From: Larix sibirica
Taxonomy: Eukaryota > Streptophyta > Pinopsida > Pinales > Pinaceae
Direction of reading: 5' to 3'
Length of the DNA: 25,019 nt
NCBI GenBank assembly: GCA_004151065.3
Contig: NWUY0300000794.1
Span: 18,502 to 43,520 of the forward strand
Within the stretch, counting starts at the first letter, position 1. Every line of letters starts with the position of its first letter. The position numbers and the translations under genes are program-made. Below are positions 10,506-18,357 of the stretch, piece by piece. Under the pieces are notes generated by a model. It saw nothing but the letters and a program-made list of their open reading frames with translations, searched no databases and had not been told where the DNA came from.

Positions 10506-10620
10506 TGTTGGGTTAATATTAACCTTGAATCCATTGTAAAATGCCTCATGTGGTTGGTGTTGGTTGCATTGGCCATGGCTTGGCTAGATTGGCTAAGGGT
10601 AATACATTAGCAAGGATGAT
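10506..10620 (+). repeat. 3' LTR of the small element, shortened
   Basis: It begins TGTTGGGTTAATATTAACC directly after the purine tract. It then jumps to the segment equivalent to position 9,873 of the first LTR, so about 140 bp are deleted. The shared part ends with GGCTAAGGGTAATA near 10,613. Beyond this the two LTRs cannot be aligned by eye. Confidence 0.6.
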
Positions 10621-11501
10621 TATAGTTCATAAAAGGTCAAATTGGATAGATCGAAGGGCCTTTTAGGCTGATAAGATAATCTAGATACCCCCCATAAAAA
10701 TAACCACATATCAACTAATCTTCATTGCACATTCCAAATAGATACAAAAAAAATAAATTCCTAGAAACTGGGTTCAATAAACCCCAATGGGAATTTATAC
10801 ATGCCACATATGACAAAAAGAGGATGATTTCACCTAAGACAACCATGATGTAGTATTCAAAACTAAGATATAGAAGGATAATGATTATCTGATCTTCCTC
10901 TCCGCCTAACACTTTGTGTTTTGGAGATAGGCGCAGAAGATGGAGGACCCAACACCTATGAAGTACTCACCCAACAACCCAAAATACCATGCACACAAGA
11001 TTGATCACAACTACTTGATAACCAAGGATATACACCCTTCTTAACTAGTGTACTTGGGATACATACTTAAGATCCTATGAATAGAAACAACTCAAGAAAC
11101 ATAAGGTTTAAATTCACCAAATTGGTTATTGGAAAAACATTAACTTTTGCAGTCATTTTCGAAAGGTCACTCAAGAAATAAACCCTTTGAGCATCCAATA
11201 TAGGTCACATCACATTGACCTTACCATTAACTGAAGAGAGTGCACCCACTTCATCGTGACTAACCACCACCACTTCTTCAAAAGAATGAGATCAATCAAT
11301 CCTCAGATAGTGCTCATCACTAGGGATACCTTCCAAAACCAAACCAAATTTATACCCAAAACATCCTTTCTCCACTGAAACCACTCAATCAGAAGACCTC
11401 CCATTCAATTAGACTCCATAAGTTTCAAAAAACCACTCTACCACACAAGTCTAATTACTCCATAAAATAGCCTCAACCTTATTTCCCCCCTTTGAATGAT
11501 C
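10621..11501. other. No recognisable gene; flank of the nested gypsy element
   Basis: Host or old repeat DNA. On the - strand a frame with scattered stops runs from about 11,490 to 11,150 (pieces such as GLVLEGIPSDEHYLRID and FEEVVVVSHDEVGALSS). If the 11,502-17,856 insertion is removed, the frame continues a few codons into 17,857 and beyond. I do not recognise the peptide. A 65-codon - strand frame at 10,715-10,912 is hydrophobic but also unrecognised. Confidence 0.35.
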
Positions 11502-11506
11502 CTTTT
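11502..11506. repeat. Target-site duplication, left copy (CTTTT)
   Basis: CTTTT lies immediately before the TGTGAT start of the left LTR. The identical pentamer follows the right LTR at 17,852-17,856. Five bases is the duplication length generated by Ty3/gypsy integrases. This perfect pair fixes the ends of the nested element. Confidence 0.9.
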
Positions 11507-12977
11507 TGTGATATCCCCAATGCAATTCTAGGCAAATTTGATGCTTTGATGTAGTGATTTTGTCAAACAGTTTGCATTACATTAATTTATAATTTTCTTA
11601 AGCAATTTTGCATTCTAATAAAACATTTCATTGAGCATTTTGCGATCACAAGATAGGAGAGGAAATACTGGCATTTTATTATGAATAGTAAGTGGTGACA
11701 ATACAAACTATCTATGGCTGCTATAACAACTACCAAGAACACACAACAACATAAAACCTGGAAATGATGCCAATGTATTCAAACAACTTCAACTCCTTTA
11801 ATGGATTCAAATCTTTAGAGAACTCATCCCAAATAGAGAAATTGGTCCTGGTCAGAGTGAATTCGACCTCTCCAACAACCACAACCTCCTCTTGAAAGAT
11901 CTATATCCTGCTAAATAGGGACTCGATCCTTACAATGTTTCCTTGGCTCTTCGTTACCCCACAGTGTTGCAAGAGAGGAATTGGGCCTCGAAATTCCCTC
12001 TCAGCTCCTCCTCTGAGCCTCACGGCTTGCTTAGATCTCATGAACTCTCCTTTAATTCATGTGGCCTGCAAAATGGGTGGCTTTCCCTCCAGACACCTCC
12101 ACAGCCTCTCCTTGTCTCTCAGTTTTGCAATAAAAGGGGAGATCGAGCTTTCCACAACCACCACAAGTATTGCGACCCTCCACTAAGCCCTCATGACCGC
12201 ACCAAAGTTTGGCCCCATCTCAAGAATGGGCCCAAATTTTTCCCAAGATTGTGTATTCCCCTCAAATGGAGCGATCTCCCCTCAAAATATCGGCCCCTCC
12301 TCAAAAGCGAATTGCTCTCTCCCTAAAGCCGCCAACCAATAAGAAAGGGGACGACCCCTTGCTTGAACCCAACGTCCTCTAAATGCCACAAATTTCCATG
12401 ATGCTCGGGGCCCTTCCTTAGGAATGAGATCATCCTTCAACGATGGAACTCGACCCCCTCAATAGATTCGGTCTCTCCACAAGAAATATCGTCCTCTAGA
12501 AACAAATTTGACCTCCTCTAGGAATTTGGTATCCATAAGTGAATTTGCCAAGAAAGATTCAAAACCACAAATTGAATTGAATTAAAATTGTCAATTGAAG
12601 CTCAATTGGAGACCCTAGATGGATTTCTCGATGGTTTAGCTAGGATGGATCTTGTACCACCAAAATCAAACAAGTGATGGAGGGGTTTTTCCAAACCCTA
12701 ACAAAAATACTGGTACACAAGGCTACTCCACATGAGATCAATTCCAAAAATACAAGATTATCCTCCGATTTGTTGCCCCTCCTTATCTTCTTATAAATCT
12801 CAATACCATGGAACGCCCAATACCATCTAGTGGTTATTAGGAACTTTTAGGAATAAACACATCTTCTAAGCTAAGTGACAATAGGAAGGACCCCCTTGTA
12901 TTAATTAGCTCTATCCTATGGGATCATATAGGATATTGATCATCCTGTTATCCTGGTCAGTGGAAGGGGACATCACA
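11507..12977 (-). repeat. 3' LTR of the nested gypsy element (1,471 bp)
   Basis: Read on the - strand it begins TGTGATGTCCCC at 12,977 and ends GGGGATATCACA at 11,507. It aligns along its whole length with 16,350-17,851. In the first 230 bp from the 11,507 end I estimate 85-88% identity by eye, mostly C/T and G/A differences, which implies an old insertion. A TATAAAT-like string at the equivalent place in both LTRs (about 80 bp from this end) could be the promoter. The 83- to 127-codon + strand frames inside it (11,935-12,326) are chance openings in a C-rich strand. Confidence 0.93.
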
Positions 12978-12992
12978 GTCCTCCCTTCCCAA
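12978..12992 (-). other. Polypurine tract of the nested gypsy element
   Basis: On the - strand GGGAAGGGAGGAC lies directly before the 3' LTR start TGTGATG. This is the position and composition of the primer for plus-strand DNA synthesis. It confirms the - strand orientation of the element. Confidence 0.85.
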
Positions 12993-13367
12993 ATATTGAT
13001 TGCCCTCAAGCAATGCAACCATAACCTGGTGCTCCCTCGATTGAACAAGACTAACACTGGAAATGATACTAGGGTCCCAAACCAATTAAAAAGAGGTGAA
13101 GCATCCTCCGCTCGACACATGGTCCGATAGGATACTAACATAAGAATTCTCCCAAATACCATTGATAAGTAGGGCACCCTAATGCTGCAACAACTCGCTC
13201 AACCCCTCAAAGAGCTTCTCTACTGGGGAACCAATCTCACTGGACCTCGCCTTTGTTTCAGTTACTGAACTGTCTAATACTGAAATCCCAGGGTCCCATG
13301 CTAATCTCAAAAAAATCCCACCATGTTGACGATGTGCCACTCGTATCCTAACCATCCAACTTCCCTA

Positions 13368-13586
13368 CCACATTTGCATCCTTGGTAAACCTGTGATGTA
13401 ATCTAACAGCATGCTCTCCTACTCCTGCCCAAAAGTGGTCAATGACTGCATCAACCCTGCTAAATGAGTGTGGCCTGACCTGCTCTATTGACAAATCATA
13501 CACTCCCCCATATGTATCTGCACAACATCCGCAAAGTCCCTCTATGTGAACCTATCTCGAATCTTCCCATAAATGGTACAGTCACC
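13368..13586 (-). pseudogene. Ty3/gypsy integrase fragment (zinc-binding region and core start)
   Basis: The - strand reads TIYGKIRDRFT, stop, RDFADVV, then GECMICQ, then HTHLAGLMQSL and DYITGLPRMQ. This is the standard order at the integrase N-terminus: the second half of the HHCC zinc finger (Cys-X2-Cys intact in CMIC), the linker, and the first catalytic-core strand with its Asp in DYITGLP. TAG codons replace the expected Trp after RFT, a residue after CMICQ, and the Trp before ESM. The rest of the core is not recognisable between here and the polypurine tract, so the gene is truncated as well as mutated. Confidence 0.88.
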
Positions 13587-14406
13587 AGGGTCCCACACTA
13601 TCCTGTAAGGTGTGAAACACCCACTACCTATCGCGCCGATCTACCAAGTGCTAACACAAGACTTCCTCTGTTCGACCCTGAAGATCCAAGCAATCATAAG
13701 CTGCACAAACACCTCAAAAGAAGACTCCTCTATGCATCCAAGCCTAAGCATCTCAAGAATAAACTCTAGAAAACGAAGACTAGTCGTCTCATCCGCATCG
13801 GTTCCATTATCAGACTTGATCCTGAATACTAGAAAAGATAGCCTGTCTTGCCAAAAAGAAGAAGTCTCGACCTCTCCTCCACTAACATCCTAGAAATATA
13901 GCGGATCAATCACTATCATAACTCTGTCGATCATCTCTGCCATCTTAAAACAATCCATTGCGCGGATGAATGCCTAGATCCTACCACCAAATAGGGAGTC
14001 CACCAAATCCAACTCCTACAAACTGTTGTCGTGCCATGCTGATAATCATCGGAGTCCCAATGAGCCAAGTCCCTGTAACACAATCCTCTAGTGGAAACCA
14101 AGCATCAGGCATCGAATTTGATATTGCTAATTTGTTTGGTTCCTGCCAAACTGCATCAAGAGATCTGCTATCCCAATCATCATCTATGTGCTCAAGTAAC
14201 CCATGGGGTCTAAGCACCTCTCTAGAAAATATCTCCACCACTTGTGGTGCCTCATACTCGTGCAAGTACTGAGAATTCCCTTCCAAATGTGAGCCATGCT
14301 TAACCCTCATGATCCTTTCCCTAAGTGAGGACTTAGAGACTAAGCATGTATGAAATCTGTAGTGGGTAATGCCATCCCCTACTCTTTCAGCTGCAATCTC
14401 TATTTA
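13587..14406 (-). pseudogene. Unresolved pol region between RT and integrase
   Basis: This is where connection domain and RNase H should be. A 109-codon open frame (14,310-13,981, GSHLEGNSQYLHEYEAPQVV and onwards) is in the same frame as the upstream RT fragment and presumably belongs to the polyprotein. I cannot match it to RNase H: no DAS-type or TDH-type catalytic motif is visible. The total of about 820 bp is shorter than expected for this region, which suggests a deletion. The + strand frames at 13,488-13,893 and 13,970-14,272 overlap it and are probably antisense chance frames. Confidence 0.5.
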
Positions 14407-14784
14407 CTGATCCAATACATCTTGAATCTCCTCCTATGCACCCTGCGCACTCACTATATATCCCAAACGATAAATCCCAATCATGTCCATGTTACCCCAT
14501 GACTAACCCAAGCATCTCAAGTGATCCTCCCAAGGCCTGCTGCTTATAATGGAAGCATCAAAGAAGGACAACAAAACCCCCCACATTGGTAATCAAAACT
14601 GGACATTGTCAAATGTGTTAGTCAATCCCAATGGCATGCCCAAGAAGTCATTACAACACTTGGAGGAAACATTGTGAGTGTCCAACTCTCCGTCCCTTGT
14701 TTGGTGATATCCTGATTGAAACTTAGTCATCAAGGGATATACTGCTCCATGAGGCTTACCCATGCACTCCTCAATCCTAGGTAT
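14407..14784 (-). pseudogene. Ty3/gypsy reverse transcriptase fragment, active site lost
   Basis: RT copies the element RNA into DNA. Recognisable motifs in order are IPRIEE, FQSGYHQTR, FLGMPLGLTNTFDN, SRPWEDHLRCL, LGYIVSAQG and EEIQDVLDQ. In Ty3/gypsy RT the catalytic Tyr/Phe-X-Asp-Asp box should sit before SRxWEDHL. Here the box reads FFDAS, so the second Asp is lost, and about 20 residues between NVQF and FFDAS are degraded by a stop. The first catalytic Asp, just before the SGYHQ motif, also appears replaced. The frame is shared with the 109-codon piece downstream. Confidence 0.85.
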
Positions 14785-14981
14785 CCTCAAGTTAATGGTA
14801 TGCTTAATGACTATGTCAAAAGGTCTCCCTAGAAGAAACACTCCAAAGCTCCATTGTACACCACCGTGTGTCAGTGTACATCTTGTATACTGCTACATGC
14901 AACTGGAACATCATGTGCCATCGGGTATCCTATATGTGCTATTATAGCCAACAATCTACTGATGTAAGCTGAACATGTATC

Positions 14982-16286
14982 CTAGTGTGACTCTAAATCT
15001 GTCACAAACCCGTCCATCCCATCCATGGATGCATATCCTCCCATGTTGGATGGTCTACATGGAATGTGCTCAACTACCTCCTCTGTGGCTACACCTCTCT
15101 CCCACCGAGACGACTCGTGATCCTCATAATGTGAAACATGCACTTGGTCCTCCATGTTAGATCTCTCCTCAAGCACCATCAACTTTGAATGCTCCTCATG
15201 TAGGATCATCACGAGAGGTTCCTCCCTCAATCCATGAGTTCCACTCATGCCCTCATGTGTCATGGATTCCAAAGATAATGGAGTCTCTATTGTTGTCGAT
15301 GGTGAAGAGTGTGCCAAAATCAACCGGTAACCAAGCTCCTCGATCTTCCTTTCCTTGTATTTAGTGAACTTAAGAGCAAGGTCCCTATCCATGAACAAAT
15401 GCAAGTAACCAAACTTCATTTGCTCTAGTGCTTCTTTGATGACACGCAATTGGATACTAGTGACCCCTTCAACAACTCCCTTTTGTCTCTCCTCTAACTG
15501 GGTCTTCCACATAAGGTATCCAATAAACTTATGGGCACCATCTTCTCTCATCAACACCTTCCAAATTTGTTTCTTTGTGACCAATAGTCAACTCTCCAAG
15601 TCATGCAATGTCATCTCATCATCACTGTGTAGGCTGTCACATAAAGGACCAACTAACCCATATGGACCATTATCCTCATACAAGCTCTCATTTATAAATT
15701 TATTCCTTTCATAATCTTCCTAATGAGAAATGAAATCATCTTCAAAAGGTAACTCATCTCATACTAAATCCTCATCATGCTTAGGTGCACCCACTCCCAA
15801 CTCGTCATATTCGAGCACAATCATGCTTGCATCATCGTACATGTCATAAATAGGATGAGGTGTGGAATCCATGTCATCATCAACATCATACATAGGGAAA
15901 GAAGTTGGCTCCTCCATATCCCTATAGTCATCATAAGTAGGACAAGCCACTGCATCTTCATCTTCTATTGATTTGGACCCTACATCATAGGTATGCCCAC
16001 CCACTATACTGGTGTCATTGTCCTCATATGCTACCATTTGGTCTTCCTTTCTGCACAAATCCTCAATATGGATAGATGCCTACTTCTTATCCTATTCTTC
16101 AAGCTCATCTTTCTTCAATTTTTGCCCTATGCTTTCAAGATAATCCTCATCTAAATCTTTGGGACAACTTCTGTACTTGGCTTTGTGATATTCTCGAAAA
16201 GGTATGACTGCACATGCCTCCCCAACAATTGCTATATATTCCTGATATCAAAGCATGTATAGATCTGCCTTCATCTTTTCTGTCAT
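14982..16286 (-). pseudogene. Acidic YD-repeat frame in the gag position of the nested gypsy element
   Basis: From ATG 16,286, about 50 bp after the primer site, one frame runs about 435 codons to 14,982 with several TGA/TAG interruptions. Its two long open pieces (16,058-15,759 and 15,584-14,982) are in phase. The first 75 residues are mixed charged (MTEKMKADLYML start). Residues about 75-175 are very acidic, with repeated motifs such as HTYDVG, CPTYDDYRD, FPMYDVDDD and HPIYDMYDD. The rest is Glu/Lys-rich and helix-prone (EERQKGVVEGVTS, LALKFTKYKERKIEELG). By position it should be gag, but I see no capsid motif and no CCHC knuckle. A fused linker region or a family-specific gag are the main options. 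Confidence 0.6.
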
Positions 16287-16330
16287 CATGGTAATATGTC
16301 CTTACTAATTTTCCCCTCAAGCTAGTAGGA

Positions 16331-16348
16331 AAACCAACTCTGATACCA
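16331..16348 (-). other. Primer binding site (initiator Met-tRNA type) of the nested element
   Basis: Read on the - strand, TGGTATCAGAG follows the LTR end after one T. It matches the 3' end complement of plant initiator-methionine tRNA, the commonest primer for plant LTR elements. The match is perfect for the first 11 bases and weaker after. It identifies the right-hand LTR as the 5' LTR. Confidence 0.9.
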
Positions 16349-16349
16349 A

Positions 16350-17851
16350 TGTGATATCCCCCATGCAATTCTAGGCAAATTTGATGTTTTGGTGTAGTGA
16401 TTTTGTCAAATAGTTTGCATTACATTGTTTTATAACTTTCTTAAGCAATTTTGCATTTGAATAAAACATTTCATTAAGCATTTTGTAATCACAAGATGGA
16501 AGAGACAACACTAGCATTTTATTACGAATAATAAATGATGACAATACAAATTATTTATGGTTGCTATAGCAGCAACCAAGAAAACATAACAACATAAAAC
16601 CTGGAAATGATGCCAATGTCTTCAAACAGCTTCGACTCCTTTAATGGATTCAAATCTTTAGAGAACTCAACCCAAATAGAGAAATCGGTCCTGCTCAGAG
16701 TGAATTCGGGCCTTCAGGGATGAAGTCGGCCTGTCCAATAGCCATGACCTCCTCCTAAAAGATATGTGGCCTTCCAAATAGGCTCTTGGCCCTTACAATG
16801 TTTCCTCAACTCTTCCTTACCCCACAACACTGCAAGAGAGGAATTGGGCCTCAAAATTCCCTCTCAATGCCTCGTCCAAGCCCCATGGCTTGCTCAGATC
16901 TCACAACCTCTCCTTTAATTCGTGCAAACTAAAAAATGGGTGGCTTTCCCTCTAGACGCCCCTGTGGCCTCTCCTTGTCTCTCGATTTTGCAATAAGAGG
17001 GGAAATCAAGCTTCCCATGACCCCCACAACCACCATAAGCGCAATGACCCTCCACTATGCCCTCACGGCCTCACCAAGGTTCGACCCCCTCTTAAGAATG
17101 GGCCTGACTTTCTCCCAAGATTGTGGATTCTCCTTAAATGGTGTGGCCTCCCATTAAGAGCTTGGCCCCTTCTCACAAATGAATCAGTCTCTCCCTAAAG
17201 CCACCAACCAATAAGAAAGAGGATGGCCCCTTACTCGAACCCCACATACTCTAGATTCCATGAACTACCATGATGCTCATGGTCCCTCCTCGGGAATGAG
17301 ATCGGCCTTCAACAATGGAACTCGGCCCCCTTAATAGATTCAACCTCTCCACAATAAATATTGGCCTCTACAAACAAATTCGAACTACTCTAGGAATTAG
17401 CCCTCCATAAAGTGAATTTTCGAAGCAAGATTCAGGACCACAAATTGAATTGAATTAAAATTGTCAATTGAAGCTCAATTGGAAACCTAGGATGGATTTC
17501 CTGATGGTTTAGGTAAGGTGGATCTCGCATCACCGAAACCAAACAAGTGATGGAAGGGTTTTTCCAAATCCTAATGAAAACCCTAGTACACCAGACTACT
17601 CCACATGAGATCAAATCCAAAAATACATGATTCTCCTTTGAAGTGTTTCCCCTCCTTTATCTTCTTTCGAAGCTCAATACCATGGAATACTCAATACCAT
17701 CTAGCAACTATTATTCACTTTTAGGAATAAACACAGTTTCTAAGCTAAGTGACAATAGGAAGGACCCCCTTGTCTTCATTGGATCTATCCTATGGGTTCA
17801 GATAGGCTATTGATCATCTTGTCATCTTGGTCAATGGAAGGGGACATCACA
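16350..17851 (-). repeat. 5' LTR of the nested gypsy element (1,502 bp)
   Basis: On the - strand it begins TGTGATGTCCCC at 17,851 and ends GATATCACA at 16,350. It is the partner of 11,507-12,977 and about 31 bp longer because of small indels. A TATAAAAC string (16,427-16,434, - strand) has a counterpart in the other LTR and could direct transcription, leaving a short leader before the primer site. The promoter call is weak. Confidence 0.93.
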
Positions 17852-17856
17852 CTTTT
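17852..17856. repeat. Target-site duplication, right copy (CTTTT)
   Basis: This is identical to 11,502-11,506 and directly abuts the terminal CA of the LTR at 17,851. Confidence 0.9.
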
Positions 17857-17909
17857 CCATTATCTGCCTTGATCCAACTCAAATAATCTCTTCCCAATAG
17901 CTCAATCCA

Positions 17910-18239
17910 TGTTAAAATTTAAGGGATTACATCAGGTTACCAGTAGCAAAGTAATACATAACAAGTTACAAGATTCATACATGCATAAAGAGAGGAGAAA
18001 GCACAAGTAATGGTTGTAGAAGCAACATGCTATCTTATATTAAAGGACCATCATACCCAAGAAGTATTATTACATATTCTAGCTCACCAGCCTAATATAT
18101 ATTGTAGACAAGTAGTTATTCTGTTACATATTTCTAATTGTCTGGTCGGTTCACCTAACTAAATCAATTGACTTGAGCCGACTAATCCCTTAGTCGGCTG
18201 AGAGGACCTAGTCGCCTGACTTACTAAGCACCTCCAACG
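17910..18239 (-). repeat. Candidate 3' LTR of the second gypsy element
   Basis: Directly after a strong purine tract the - strand reads CGTTGGAGGTGC, which could be a mutated TGTTGG start. About 330 bp later it reads AATTTTAACA, a possible CA end. No second copy is in the window, so neither boundary is proven; the LTR could extend into the nested insertion. Between 17,909 and 17,857 is short flank. Confidence 0.4.
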
Positions 18240-18240
18240 T

Positions 18241-18256
18241 CTCCCCCACCCCAAAA
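18241..18256 (-). other. Polypurine tract of the second gypsy element
   Basis: The - strand reads TTTTGGGGTGGGGGAG immediately before the candidate LTR start. It lies about 100 bp after the last codons of the extra frame. This is the expected layout at the 3' end of an LTR element and links the extra frame to the element. Confidence 0.65.
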
Positions 18257-18357
18257 CATTTCTTCATCTCGAAGAGAGCATGGGAATGCGAATTTTATAC
18301 AAGTTTTACAAAATTACAAAAAATAATGACTTTTCAGGGTTGTTGCGACCCAGATGC

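Larger units (their letters stand above)
9715..10620 (+). mobile_element. Small LTR retroelement (TRIM-like), LTR-PBS-PPT-LTR
   Basis: Two direct repeats begin TGTTGGGTTAATATT at 9715 and 10,506. The first is followed by a primer-site-like AGGAATCAGAGTTATG (10,085-10,100), close to the plant initiator-Met-tRNA primer site. The second is preceded by a purine tract (ATATGGGGGAA, ending 10,505). Only about 400 bp separate primer site and purine tract, and no gag or pol motif is found there. The layout is that of a terminal-repeat element in miniature or of an autonomous element with its coding core deleted. The 3' LTR lacks about 140 internal bases and its end cannot be followed past about 10,620. 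Confidence 0.65.
11507..17851 (-). mobile_element. Nested Ty3/gypsy LTR retrotransposon, complete ends, dead pol
   Basis: The element is 6,345 bp, bounded by LTRs that start TGTGAT and end ATCACA, with a CTTTT duplication outside. The primer site lies beside the right LTR and the purine tract beside the left LTR, so it is read on the - strand. Internal order from its 5' end is: acidic frame (16,286-14,982), RT fragment (14,784-14,407), unresolved region, integrase fragment (13,586-13,368). RT before integrase makes it Ty3/gypsy. The internal part is only about 3.4 kb, against 4.5-6 kb or more in complete relatives. Protease, RNase H and most of RT and integrase are missing or unreadable. Confidence 0.92.

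Noticed and set aside
11935-12326. Two overlapping + strand frames of 83 and 127 codons
   Set aside because: They lie wholly inside an LTR, the equivalent place in the other LTR does not keep the 127-codon frame, and the C-rich strand explains the openness.
13488-13893. Two + strand frames of 93 codons each
   Set aside because: They are antisense to the integrase remnant and the unresolved pol region, which read on the - strand.
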